Positions 1 to 13,392 of a DNA stretch of 64,000 nt are shown piece after piece. The stretch covers positions 1 through 64,000 of the forward strand of contig JAANYP010003762.1 of NCBI GenBank assembly GCA_020465985.1. The letters run 5' to 3'. How positions within the stretch are numbered: position 1 is the first letter of the stretch; each line of letters starts with the position of its first letter. Below the pieces are notes generated by a model. That model made no database searches, was not told where the DNA came from, and saw only the letters and a program-made list of their open reading frames with translations. The position numbers and the translations under genes were made by a program. Source of the DNA: Centrapalus pauciflorus. Its lineage: Eukaryota > Streptophyta > Magnoliopsida > Asterales > Asteraceae.

Positions 1-880
1 TTCACACACACAACACTTAACTTTTATGCATACATATATAGACTACACTGCTGCTGATCTTCTATCCTGTTTTCGAGTACATTCGCACACACACTCACCT
101 GCTCATTAATATAATTTTACATATTAATGTTGCTATTGAGCTAATAATGCTTGTTCTTATTTATAACTCGATTAAAAAGCTGTTAAGGGATCGTTGGGTG
201 ATACAGATCTTTCATTCTGTTTTTAAGCCACACACACCACTGATCACTTAGTTTATATATTCATGTTGAGGTGCTGCTGATTGCTAATATTCTTACTGTT
301 CAATTCTAATCCATATATAACATATTTAGATGATTAGTAGACATCCTGCCATGGATGGTTTCAGGAAACATAGCTCAACGAGTGCTTCTGAGGTTCACGG
401 TAGTCTAGAAGTTGGCTAAGTCCATGGAAGGTATAGGCTTTTGCTGCTTTAGGACGTGGGACACACGAGTTTTTTTCAACGATTCTTCTGGTTACTTTAA
501 GATAATGATACAAATTTTCTCTTTCTATCCCCTTTCTATGGAATATTTTATAGCTCGCTTCAAATTAGCTTTTGAAATTCTATGCATACTATTAAGTAAT
601 CTCAGCATATAATTTTAATCTATTGATGATTGATTTTTGGTACATGTGTTTTTTGAAAGTCATTATGTGATATTAAATTACCAAGATATAATCGCTGGTA
701 ACAAAATGGGCTTCATAAGATAGTGTTTGGATGTGCTTATGCTATATGAAGTTGTAATCATCTATGTTTATTCTTTTTAAAAGGATCAATATTGGAAAAC
801 CATGTCAACTTCTCTCATTTTTGTGATTAAGTTCCTAAACTTTTTTTTATTGTTGAACTCCCTTAAGTACTCTTGTCTTA
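1..880. other. Unassigned AT-rich sequence
   Basis: No reading frame longer than about 66 codons and no recognisable domain. It has CA-rich and T-rich runs and looks like intergenic or intronic plant DNA. A 22-codon ATG frame near 351 has no support beyond being open. It forms the left flank of the Helitron-like unit starting at 881. Confidence 0.5.
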
Positions 881-2100
881 TCTATACTACTATATAATGC
901 ATTTAGCTTAATGTCTTAAAAATAATTTTTTTTTTGCTTAAAGTACAGGTTTTTGAAGCATATGTCTGAATTTTAAGAAGTACATCTTACTAAAGCTTAA
1001 TGTACAAATTCTTAATGCATAGAATTTCTAATTTATAACTCAACCTTTCAAAAGCTTTATGTTTGAAAAACGAACAACGTTCATGGCAGTGTATGTTAAG
1101 AGAAGCTGATTATTTACACCACACGATTCAAAGAATAAATATTGCTCAAAGTGACAGGTGAGTGTTTTATTTATACTTTGTTTTTAATGTATTTTTGTTT
1201 AATTTAGGCAGATCATTTCAAACCAGTTTGAGTGTGGTTTTTTGGGACTTTAAAAGAATTTCAAAATATGTCGCTTTCTAATAAAAGTGAAACTATTTTC
1301 TTGGTTTTTTTAGAGTGCATGTAGTAATGGGTGGTTCAGTGATTAGGAGAAGTAAGAACTTCGTATTCTTTCAGATGAGGTTTGTGAATTGTCGTTAACA
1401 CCAATTCTTTTATCTTTAAAATATCTTATAATGTTTTACTAGAACATCTCTACGCAAATTGTAGATGCAAAGCAGTATCTGCAGTGTTGGCGTTAAAGAT
1501 ATGAATTCTATCGTGAAGAACACAAAGAGTTGGGGTATGCCACTGCACGAAACAAAAGATGTTTATCATTAAGAGTTGGATCTTCAAATGCAATTTCTTC
1601 CCTTCCTAAATGACTCAAATTTAGTCTGCTGGGGTATGTTGGAGTGTCTTGTGAATAATTTGTTTATGGGATCATGTACCATCTATGTTTATATGTGGTC
1701 TTGTTAAGCTTCATAAACAAATTATGTCATGATGCTGAAGTTTTGGTACGAACAATATTTAATTTACATTAGAAGCTTATCTTCACTTCCTAAACAACTT
1801 CATTTGATACATATGTATATAACATACAATTGGATGTCTAAAACTGGTTTATTCAAAATGTGTAGTCGCCAGCGGAAATATGCTTCAAACATTTTGAACA
1901 AACATGTTACCAAGTGGATAGATATTGAAAAAAAATTTTCAAAATGCAATCATTTAGCTGTTTTTTTCGTCGAACTATGTCTTTTATAATTGATATCGTT
2001 TTGAACAAACATGTTACCAAGTAATTGATATCGTTTTGAACAAACATGTTACCAAGTGAATAGATTTTGCCGCCGCTGCTTTGCGCGGGTACACAGCTAT
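881..2100 (+). mobile_element. Candidate non-autonomous Helitron (H1)
   Basis: The 5' end at 881 reads TCTATACTACTATATAATG and is preceded by A, which matches the plant Helitron 5' terminus (TC start, insertion after A). The 3' end near 2070-2100 has a GC-rich short stem (GCCGCCGC ... GCGCGGGTA) followed by a terminus-like CTAT at 2097-2100; canonical Helitrons end CTRR, so this end is either mutated or slightly misplaced. About 1.2 kb long with no coding capacity. It abuts a second Helitron-like 5' end at 2105. Helitrons move by rolling-circle replication using a RepHel protein supplied in trans. Confidence 0.55.
1988..2057 (+). repeat. Tandem duplication, 35 bp x 2
   Basis: Two identical adjacent 35-bp units (1988-2022 and 2023-2057) lie just inside the 3' end of Helitron candidate H1. 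A 24-bp part of the unit (TTTTGAACAAACATG...) also occurs at 1892-1915. This subterminal duplication is seen directly in the sequence. Confidence 0.85.
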
Positions 2101-2104
2101 CTTA

Positions 2105-3641
2105 TCTTAACTACTAATAAAGCATTTAGCTTTTTACTAATTGTAATGCACAATGTACAATCAAGAATAGCACAATCTTGAATTTTAAGACATACAAGTG
2201 TCTAATGCATGATGCACAACTCATTAATGCAACAAAATTTAAAAAAAAAATCTGACATTAAAATTAAAAAAAAAAATCTGCCATTAAAATTAATTAGCAG
2301 AAAGTGAAAGCTGCTACACTGCACACTCTGCTGCAGCTGCAGTCTGACCCAAATCATCACTTCCCCTTCCCCAAACCATCTCTTCGTATCCTCCAATAAG
2401 TTCCGGTCTCTTCCTGCTGTTGCTGTTATAAAATGTGAGAAAGATTATGATTTTAGGAGGTGATTTTAGACAAGTGTTGCCGGTAGTGAGACGTGCTACT
2501 CGGGCCCAAATTGTTGACTCAAGCCTACGAATGTCTCCTCTTTGGCCCATGATTAAAAAGATACGACTTACTATAAATATGAGAGCACTGGCTGATCCAT
2601 GGTTTTCTGATTTTCTGCTAAGAGTCGGTGATGGAGATGAGGAGGTGATAGATGATAGTTTTATCCGCATACCCGATGACATGATCATTCCATACACTGA
2701 TAAATCTAAGTCGATGGATGATTTGATCGATGCAGTTTTTCCGTCTCTGCAAGTCAATGGAAGGTCTTCGGATTATATCATATCTAGGTCGATATTATCC
2801 ACAAAAAACAACAGTGTTGACGAGATCAATGATTTGCTGATCGACAGATTTTGTGGAGATGAGAAAAGCTACTATAGTTTTGATGAAGCAGAAGACGACA
2901 AGAATACTCTCTACCCGATAGAATTCTTAAACTCTCTAAATGTTAGTGGTTTGCCTCCTCATTATCTTCGTCTCAAGATTGGATGTCCAGTAATACTCTT
3001 ACGGAATATCGACCCATCAAATGGATTATGTAATGGCACGAGATTAATATGCAGAGGTTTTCAGCAAAATGTTATCGATGCAGAAATAGTTGTTGGTCAA
3101 CATGCGGGCAAAAGAGTATTCTTGCCGAGAATTCCTTTATGTCCATCCGAAGACGATATGTTCCCGTTCAAATTGAGAAGAAAACAATTTCCTATTCGAC
3201 TTAGCTTTGCAATGACAATCAATAAAGCTCAGGGACAGACAATTCCGAATGTTGGCATTTATTTGCCTGAGTCGGTATTCTCCCATGGACAACTTTACGT
3301 GGCACTTTCTCGAGGTACATCACGTAGTACTACAAAGGTATTGGTGACCCCTGTCAAGAAATTCAATCGAGATGGAGTCTACACATCAAATGTGGTGTAT
3401 CAAGAAGTCTTGCGTGATTATTAAGGTACAATCCTATAGTTCGCATTACCCATATGTTTCAATACTTTATCTTTGATAAATACCAACCTTTTAATATTTG
3501 CAGGATGTACAACAAGCGGATCGTTCAAGTGAAGCATTATCATATTTGGATATTTTGGATGCATAAAATGAAAAATGCTTGTAAATTTTTTATCACAAAT
3601 ATATTTGATCATATTTTTGTCTGTAACCATATGATTTTTAT
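2105..3641 (+). mobile_element. Helitron (H2), 5' end plus helicase, 3' end missing
   Basis: It begins at 2105 with TCTTAACTACTAATAAAG after an A, only four bases beyond the presumed end of H1, and shares with H1 the stretch ending GCATTTAGCTT. A Helitron helicase fragment follows at 2435. No 3' hairpin or CTRR terminus is visible before the microsatellite at 3642, where the duplicated block starts, so the 3' end appears lost. The Rep domain and the helicase Walker A part are also missing, so internal deletion has occurred. Confidence 0.6.
2435..3424 (+). CDS. Helitron helicase (RepHel), C-terminal fragment
   Basis: An open frame of 329 codons encodes the C-terminal half of a PIF1-like SF1B helicase of the Helitron type, the motor of rolling-circle transposition. 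Visible motifs in order: GGDFRQVLPVV (motif III type) at residues ~8-18, NMRAL at ~48, then MTINKAQGQT (motif V) at ~260 and HGQLYVALSRGTS (motif VI) at ~285-297. Walker A (GxxGxGKT) and the Rep nuclease are absent; sequence 5' of the first ATG does not continue the family, so this is a truncated relic. The remaining frame has no stop, suggesting relatively recent truncation. Host PIF1 is less likely given the adjacent Helitron terminus and the compact SRG ending. Whether the fragment is transcribed cannot be told. Confidence 0.8.
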   Translation: MRKIMILGGDFRQVLPVVRRATRAQIVDSSLRMSPLWPMIKKIRLTINMRALADPWFSDFLLRVGDGDEEVIDDSFIRIPDDMIIPYTDKSKSMDDLIDAVFPSLQVNGRSSDYIISRSILSTKNNSVDEINDLLIDRFCGDEKSYYSFDEAEDDKNTLYPIEFLNSLNVSGLPPHYLRLKIGCPVILLRNIDPSNGLCNGTRLICRGFQQNVIDAEIVVGQHAGKRVFLPRIPLCPSEDDMFPFKLRRKQFPIRLSFAMTINKAQGQTIPNVGIYLPESVFSHGQLYVALSRGTSRSTTKVLVTPVKKFNRDGVYTSNVVYQEVLRDY

Positions 3642-3642
3642 G

Positions 3643-3674
<32 letters not shown>

Positions 3675-3708
3675 GGAGAGAGAGAGTGTGTGTGTTTGTG
3701 TGAGTGAG
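3642..3708. repeat. Compound microsatellite (TA)n(GA)n(GT)n
   Basis: Runs of TA, then GA, then GT/GA mark the left breakpoint of duplication copy A. The corresponding tract in copy B (35309-35510) is much longer and begins with an extra (CT)n run. Confidence 0.95.
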
Positions 3709-6512
<2,804 letters not shown>

Positions 6513-6895
6513 TGTAACACCCCGTTCTTGAATTTTAATTTAGTAGCTTTAATTTGATGAAATTATGTATTTCAATTTATCATGTGAAATTATGTTATTG
6601 GTTAAGTAAGTGAAAGGACATTGCATAATTAAGTTGAATATTAGTTTGTGCATACAAAAATTATGGTGGCCAATGTAAGAAGTTATAAACTTTGTTTTAA
6701 AAAGAAAAGAAATGTGCAGGGGTTAACTTTGACAAACCCTCAAACTATGGGAAGACTTGAATAAGGAGTGGGTGATTAAAAGTTTCTTGTCATTTGAGGT
6801 TGTAATCACATATACGGTTCTTCATCTTGGTTGCTTCTATTCCATAAATCCTACAACTTAAAGCTAAAAGTCACTTGATTTGAAGTAGTAATTTA
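6513..6895 (+). repeat. Partial LTR of a Ty3-like element, interrupted by E1
   Basis: It starts TGTAACACCCCG directly after a polypurine tract, a start common in plant Ty3-type LTRs. Copy B keeps a TATATAAGG box at the equivalent place (38320-38328) that is mutated here. E1 is inserted after the bases ATTTA (6891-6895). The distal part is not in copy A; in copy B it may continue after 50778. Confidence 0.45.
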
Positions 6896-7460
6896 TGTTA
6901 GTGCACCCTGTGTGACGATAGCAGTCTAAGTATAGATAGTCTTTTGAAATAGATCAGGCTTTGCAAATACAAGTTATATATGTTTGATCTTCTTTGTGTT
7001 TGATGTTTACTTAAGTTCAAAGATAAGTTCAAACATAAGTTCAAACATAAGTTCAAGAACAAGTTCAAAGATAAGTTCAAGAATAAGTTCAAGTCTAGTG
7101 TTTGAGCTTAGTGAAGCTAAGTTCGAATAAGTAGTGGACAAGTTCGTGGGCTTGGGCCAAAACGAACTTGTTTAAGCTAAGTTCGAACCTAACCTCTATA
7201 ATTAAGAGTTAATCCGTTTGATTAAGGGACTTTTGCAGGAATTATCATTCAGAGCTCGTATAGTGCACGTACGAACTTGTGAGATTTTTGAGAGTCTTTT
7301 CGGAGAAATACACGTGTCGGGTCGTTCGTCGTATCGGCTATCATTGTGTTCGTCTCTGGGTTTTCCGTGTGTGATCGATCCGTTAAACCCTTAACAAGGA
7401 TTCCGCACTCGTTGGAAGGTGTCGCGTGAAGATCAGATTCGTGCTATAGGTGACCTTACA
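6896..7460 (+). repeat. 5' LTR of E1 copy A
   Basis: Starts TGTTAGTGCACC and ends ACCTTACA, 565 bp. The start equals the E1 copy B 3' LTR at 50221, which follows a polypurine tract, and the end abuts a tRNA primer site. It contains 12-bp tandem units of the AAGTTCAAACAT type (~7014-7095) whose number differs between LTR copies. Confidence 0.9.
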
Positions 7461-7462
7461 AG

Positions 7463-7475
7463 TGGTATGAGAGCC
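7463..7475 (+). promoter_or_regulatory. Primer binding site (initiator tRNA-Met)
   Basis: TGGTATGAGAGCC two bases after the LTR. It matches the plant initiator tRNA-Met primer site (TGGTATCAGAGCC in the other copies here) with one C-to-G change, another sign of decay. Confidence 0.9.
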
Positions 7476-8125
7476 ATTCGAGTGTTCTACGTGTTCTTCG
7501 TGTTCATACGAACATTCTTGGTTTCTTGACGTTTTTAACAGAAAAATCCCTATTTTTCTAAGTTTTTCTGAGTTCTACAAGCAAGGTAACGGGGAAAAAT
7601 TCACATTTGTTCAATTTTTCAGTCGAGATCCGTGTTTTTAATCTTAAAAACATTGGTTTAATCTGAAATCTTGAAAAAATCAAATTTTTGGCCGTTTCTT
7701 GAACTTGCAGCGCTGGAACTTAAGGGGGTATTAGGGTTCTTCGAACTTGTCAGAATACGCTCCTCTTGAAGTTATTTTAGGGCTTCATTCGCATTTAACT
7801 GGGTTTAGAAGTTGTAAGAATTGAACTTGTCAGTTTCGAACTTGTCAGATTCGAAGTTGTCAGAATCGAACTTGTGAGATTCGAAGTTGTCTGCAAATTA
7901 GGGTTTCTTCAAACTTACCTGAAGTTCGAACTTGTCAGAATTTCAAGGGTTTTCTCGAACTTACACACATCTAAACTTGTTGAGTTCGAACGTAAGCCAA
8001 TTCGAATTTAATTTACAAATGAATTTAAATATAAATTATTCGAACTTACATAAGTTCGAAGGATTTATTTTAAATTAATTTTTAAATTCAATTGTTTAAG
8101 TCCGTAAACAAAAAGTTTAGAAAGA
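7476..8125 (+). other. E1 leader with CGAACTTGTC motif array
   Basis: A 650-bp untranslated leader between primer site and gag. From ~7740 to 8060 it repeats GAACTTGTCAG and AAGTTCGAA-like words about a dozen times, both strands being represented because AAGTTCGAACTT is palindromic. The LTR carries the complementary AAGTTC words. The function is unknown; packaging, dimerisation or factor binding are possible. Confidence 0.7.
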
Positions 8126-10995
8126 ATGTCGAGTTTGCAAAAATTCCTGGAAATGAACCATGTGGTCGGCAAAGCAAATTCTCCGCCAAAGCTGATGAAA
8201 CTGGAAGATTATTATTGGTGGAAGGATAGGTTTGCTTACTTTGCACAATTCAACGACATGCGTATATGGATATGCATCGATGAGGGATATGTTCCTCCTA
8301 CGCAGGAACTTGAAGGCCGTCAAAGAGTCTTCATGTATCAGAATATGAAAGATGATGACAAGAAAATCTATGAGGCAGAGAACCGAGCATTCTCAATTAT
8401 CAGAATGGCGTTACCTCAGAGAATCCTACACACATTAAGGAATCATAGGACTTGTAAAGAGCTATGGGATGCTCTGGAGAAGAGATGTGAGGGAAATCCC
8501 AGGGTACGCAAGGGAAGAACTGAGATGCTGAAGCAGCAATTTTCCATCTTCAAATCTCTGAAGAATGAGACACTAGATGAGACTGTCACCAGATTCTATC
8601 ATCTGCTCACTGAACTTGACAATCACAGTGTCGAGTATCAAGAGACTGAGAAGATAGAAAAACTTCTGGATGCTTTACCGGCAAAGTGGGAGATATACAC
8701 GGCGCTAATAAAGCATGATGAAGAGAAGTTTGAGACTCTTACTCTTGAAGGAGTGATTGGAACACTGAGGGCATATAACTTTAAATTACAAAAGAAGGAA
8801 TGGGAATTTGATCATGTTCAAGATCCAGAGATGTATTTTGGAAAATCAAAACCGTCAATCGCGAGTGAATTTAAGTCAGGGGCTACAACATTCTTCTCGG
8901 GAGAAGAATCCATCCCAGTGGAGACAGAGGAGTCTAGTAGCAGGGTGTTCTTAGGGTTTTCCAATCCAGAAGAAAAACTATATCATTCAGCGTCTACGTC
9001 TCAAGGATATACGAAGATGCCAATGAGCGCAAAATCAGCTGAAGATCATCTAAATCTTCTAGCTTCATTTGTCGCAGTGTACGACAATTGCGTTCAAGGG
9101 AAATTAAACGATCCAACGTTGAGGGAAAAAGACTACGATCAAGAAGAAACTGATGACTTGGAAGAAATGGACCTACAATGGCAACTGGCCATGGTGACTC
9201 AGAGGGTCAAGCGGTTCATGAAGAGGACATGAAGAAATCTGAACGTTAGCAACAATAAGGTTGGGTTTGACAAATCTAAGGTAAAGTGCTACAATTGCCA
9301 AGGATTGGGACACTTTGCAAAAGAGTATCAAAGACCAAAAGTGGAAAACTATCAGAATCAGAACCAATGGAGATATGAATCTAGTGGTTCTGGGAATCAA
9401 GCAGCCATCGTTGGACTGTTAACCAATGTGTCATCTAATAGACAGCTTGATGGAACGTATGATTGGAGTACTCATCCGTAGTCGAATTCTAGAGCCTTTA
9501 TGGAAGAAGTAACTCAGACCGGGGATGATAGAGCTGAAGAAGAAGCAAAGGAGACCCAGCAGACTGATTCAAGTCCTTTGTAGGTGGAAAAGTCATAGGA
9601 GCAAACCATTCTACAGTTTGTAGCTCAAATGGCGAATGTGTAGTCGGACCGCAAAAAGGTAACTCTAAACTTTTCTACATTCCACGATTTATGTGTTTCA
9701 TGTGCTACTTTAAATGATAGATTAAATCTAGTTCTAGAGACACATAACACATTAACAGCTCAAGTTCAATCTCTAAAATCAGATAACGCTAGTCTTTTAG
9801 ATTTTAAGGAAGATTTAAGGAATAAGCTGAAACCAGATGCTCAAGACGTGATAGTTCTAAAAGACAAGTTAAGTGAACAATGTGTCAGGATAGAACTCAT
9901 GTATGAGCATGTTGAGGCTTTAACCAAAGAACTCACTCTTAAAGATGTAGAGCTGGCCGAATCTAGATTTAAAGTTGCTGAGGCAAATAGCAACTTTGAA
10001 AAGTTTAGGAACTCGTCTCTAAACCTAGGAAAGATCTTAGAAGCTCAAAGGCAGTTTAAGAAGCCAGTAGGCCAAGGTTATCAAGAGAGTCCTCCACCAT
10101 TCAACAATTACTATGTGCTTCAACCTTAGGATAAAACCACTTAACCGGTTGAATCACAGGTAACAATAGTAACTGAATCTGGAAAGGATAATTCAACTAA
10201 GGTTTCTACCACTACCTCTAAGATTAAGAGAGTCAAGTGTGTGCAGTCTACTAGTGACACTATACTAAGAGAAGCTAAACCTCTTTTGATAATCAGCAAG
10301 AGGAAGTGATCACTGTAGTTGAATCAAAAGAAAATGACACTAGTGAGACACCTAAATCAAAGTGTACTTATAAGAAGCCGATTAATAAGATGTCATGCTT
10401 TAGATGTCATGAGAAAGGACATGTTGATTCTAGCTGTCCTTATAAGAAAGTGGAGTCTACACCCTCTAAACCAGAGTCTAGACCTACTGTAGTAAAGCAA
10501 GATCAATCATGACCAGTACCTAGTATTGCTAGCACAAGTGGTCCTCAACATACTGAGAAGAATGTGAGTGCAACACCTAGGATAACTGTTAAACAAATAC
10601 CGATGTCGGTCAGACAACAAGAAGTGATTAGAACTAATTCTCTGAAAAAAATTCCTAGTCAGTCTAGGTTAGGACCACAACAGGGATATAAGAGTTCTAC
10701 ACCTAAAAGGACTTACACTCCAGGTAGGTCACATACTTCTCAAAGATAACAGACACCAGGTAGAGCCCAGGGATATTAGAATGAAATGCATAATAATAGA
10801 ATCTATTCTAGGGCTTAACCTCAAATGACAGCCCAAAGGGCAAGAGTGAATCTTAATCACTCAGCACCACAACAATTTCTAAGTCAAAAACCCATGTCAC
10901 CTGAAAGGAGAGATGGGTATTTGAAGGAGTTCACGTATGTGGATGAGAATGGTATTACCAAGTCAGTCATGGCTCGGGTTCCCTGTAATAACTAA
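8126..10995 (+). pseudogene. gag: gag of E1 copy A, broken
   Basis: ATG at 8126 opens 368 codons with the copia-type gag domain (UBN2-like: YYWWKDRF near residue 29, MALPQRILHTLRN, CKELWDALEKRCEGN). A TGA at 9230-9232 interrupts; beyond it the frame resumes with zinc knuckle 1, CYNCQGLGHFAKEY, whose last Cys is Tyr here but Cys in copy B. A Leu/Glu-rich coiled coil (~9660-10060) and zinc knuckle 2 CFRCHEKGHVDSSC (~10395-10436) follow. The frame would end at TAA 10993-10995. Further stops lie at ~9478, 9580, 9595 and 10127. In a working element this protein forms the cytoplasmic particle and binds RNA. The T-rich TGCAG boundary to pol follows directly. Confidence 0.88.
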
Positions 10996-11015
10996 ATTGT
11001 TTTTTCTTTCTTCAT

Positions 11016-13392
11016 GTGCAGGAGCTAACTACAGGTCTAAACAACAAATGGTTCATCGACAGTGATTGCTCTCGTCACATGACTGGGGAAAGGAGTCTAC
11101 TCACAGACTTCAAGGGAGGGAACAAGGGATTCGTATCATTCCTTGGAACAAGGGAGGTCATATCACTGGAACAGGAGTGGTCACTAATGGGAAAATCACA
11201 CGTGATCAAGTTTACCATGTCGATAAACTTGATCACAGTCTCACTAGTGTATCTCAGATTTGCTATAAAAAGCATTCAGTTATTTTTAGTGAAACTGAAG
11301 CGTTAGTGCTGAAGCCGGGATTCAAATTTCCTGAAGAGTGGATCAAGATGAGAGCCCCACGGGAGAATGTTCTATACATAATGGACATGAACATATCAGA
11401 CAAATCGATGGGAACAATCTGTCTACGATCTAAAGCTTCAGAGTCCGAATCTATCTTATGGCACAGACGCATGGCACACTTGCACCTAAGGAAAATGAAC
11501 TACATTACTAAAAATGATTTGGTGCAAGGTGTTTCATTAAAGAGTTTTCAGTTCGATGACAAGTGTGTACCATGCAAGAAAGGAAAACAACATAAGAAGT
11601 CACAAAAGTCAAAGACTCAGAACTCGATAGCTTCCACTTTCGATTTGCTGCATATGGATCTATTCGGTCCAATCAACAAAAGGAGCATAGGTGGTAGTTT
11701 GTATTGTTTAGTTATCACTAATGATTACTAACGTTTCTCTTGGGTTTTTTTCTTAGGTACAAAGGACGAAACAGCTGGAAAGCTGATTGGGTTCTTAGAC
11801 CAAGTAGAGAATTCATACGGGTTTAGGGTAAAACGTATCAGGAGTGATAACGGAACTGAATTTAAGAATGCCGTAATTGGTGTATATTGTGTATCTACAG
11901 GCATAGTGCATCAACTTAGTGCACCTTACGAGCCACAAAAAAATTGGGTGGCAGAACGTAAGAACATGACTCTAATTGAGGCAGCAAGGACCATGCTCTC
12001 GGATTCAAAGCTTCCTACCATGTTTTGGGGGGAGGTATTGTTTACCGCTTGTCATGTTTTAAATTGGGTCCTTAATGTCAAATCACTGAACAAAACCTGT
12101 TATGGAGTTCTGAATAAAAGACCACCAAATTTAACTGGCTTTGAACCGTTTGGGGTACCGTGTACTTTACTGAAAACAAAACATAAACCTAAGTTTGGTG
12201 AAAAGGTTGACGAAGGATACTTCCTAGGTTATGTTCCTAATTCACCAAACAAAAGGGTTTTTAACAAAACAAATGGTACAATTGATATTGTGTTTAACAT
12301 TGACGTAACAAGTTATTTACATGAACCCCAAACTGGTCCTGAATGGTTATTTGATTATGACTCTTTGTTTGAATCATTTAACATACCGTTTAGTGGAAAT
12401 GCTGGTACAGTGGAAAATGACTTCTCATCATTAAACGTTAATGACGAGTACCGAGGTTTTCCAAAATCAAGCATTCCATCATCATCTGAGCCTACAACGA
12501 CAGAAGATGGGTCTCCAAGAGAGAATGAACCTGAATTACCTACAAATGAGAATCGGACGAATATATCTAACTCTGAGGACAGTGATCATTAGGAAGAGAA
12601 TATACCGTCTGAAGTCATACCTTCGTTAGGTAAAATAAGATCAAACTTGGGAGATAATATTCAGGTTGATGAGATTGAGACATCGAGGATAAACAATGAT
12701 CATCCAAATGAAAGTATCATAGGGAATCCAAATACCGGGGTGAGAACTAGGAGTAGTGTGAATAATAACACGGTACTTTTATCGATGATCAACAACTCCG
12801 AGGCGTTTTACACATGTTTATACTCGTGTTTTATCTCACAAGTAGAGCCGAAAAATGTGCAAATGGCACTAAAAGACAATTCTTGGGTTGAAGCCATGCA
12901 AGAAGAACTGTCACAGTTCAAAAAGCTTGAATTATGGGAGTTAGTGTCGTTACCTTGAGGAGAAGTTGCAATAAGGACCAAATGGGTCTTTAAGTTCAAA
13001 AGGGATGATCGGGGTATAGTTACTCGCAACAAGGCAAGACTCATGGTAAAAGGGTTCAACCAGGAAGAAGGAATTGATTATAACGAAGTGTTTGCACCAG
13101 TGGCAAGGCTCGAGGCAATTCGTTTATTTCTTGCTTTCGCGTCCTTCAAAGGGTTTAAGGTACATCAACTCGACGTCTAGAGTGCATTCTTGTACGGTAA
13201 GGTGAAGGAATTGGTGTATGTCGAACAACCGCCAGGGTTTACTGATCCATAATATCCAGGCAGATTATATTGCCTTGATAAGGCTCTGTATGGAGTGCAT
13301 CAGGCACCTAGGGCTTGGTATGAGACACTGTCAACTCATATTTTAGACAATGGGTTTGCAAGAGGGAGAATTGATAGTACACTATTCGTGAA
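11016..13392 (+). pseudogene. pol: pol of E1 copy A, broken and truncated
   Basis: Copia-order pol. The protease site reads WFIDSDCSRHMTG (DSG changed to DSD) at ~11050; GAG-pre-integrase LWHRRMAHLHLRKMN is at ~11456, with zinc-binding CVPCKKGKQ. The integrase core shows HMDLFGP (~11650), RSDNGTEF (~11840) and a VAERKN catalytic Glu (~11950). Reverse transcriptase starts near TKWVFK (~12978) and stops after the STLFV region, before the YxDD box. Stops include DDY-TAA at ~11729 and DV-TAG at ~13178, both shared with copy B. After 13392 the sequence is antisense E3, so RNase H is missing. Confidence 0.88.

Larger units (their letters stand above)
6896..13392 (+). mobile_element. Sirevirus E1, copy A (3'-truncated)
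   Basis: A Ty1/copia element with 5' LTR, primer site, long leader, gag, protease, integrase and half of reverse transcriptase. It is cut off at 13390-13392, where it joins inverted E3 sequence with three bases (GAA) shared at the joint. The missing RNase H, third reading frame and 3' LTR are present in copy B (38458-50773). Many stops are shared with copy B, so the ancestor was already defective. Confidence 0.9.

Noticed and set aside
2435..3424. Host PIF1 DNA-repair helicase gene
   Set aside because: No Walker A half, no introns or promoter, and it lies directly behind a Helitron 5' terminus.
6898..7092. Minus-strand frame of repeated NLSLNLFLNLCLNL, also at 38460 and 50223
   Set aside because: A translation of the LTR-internal 12-bp tandem array; it occurs in every E1 LTR.
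7014..7100. CRISPR-like regular repeats
   Set aside because: Units are contiguous 12-mers without unique spacers, in a plant retrotransposon LTR.
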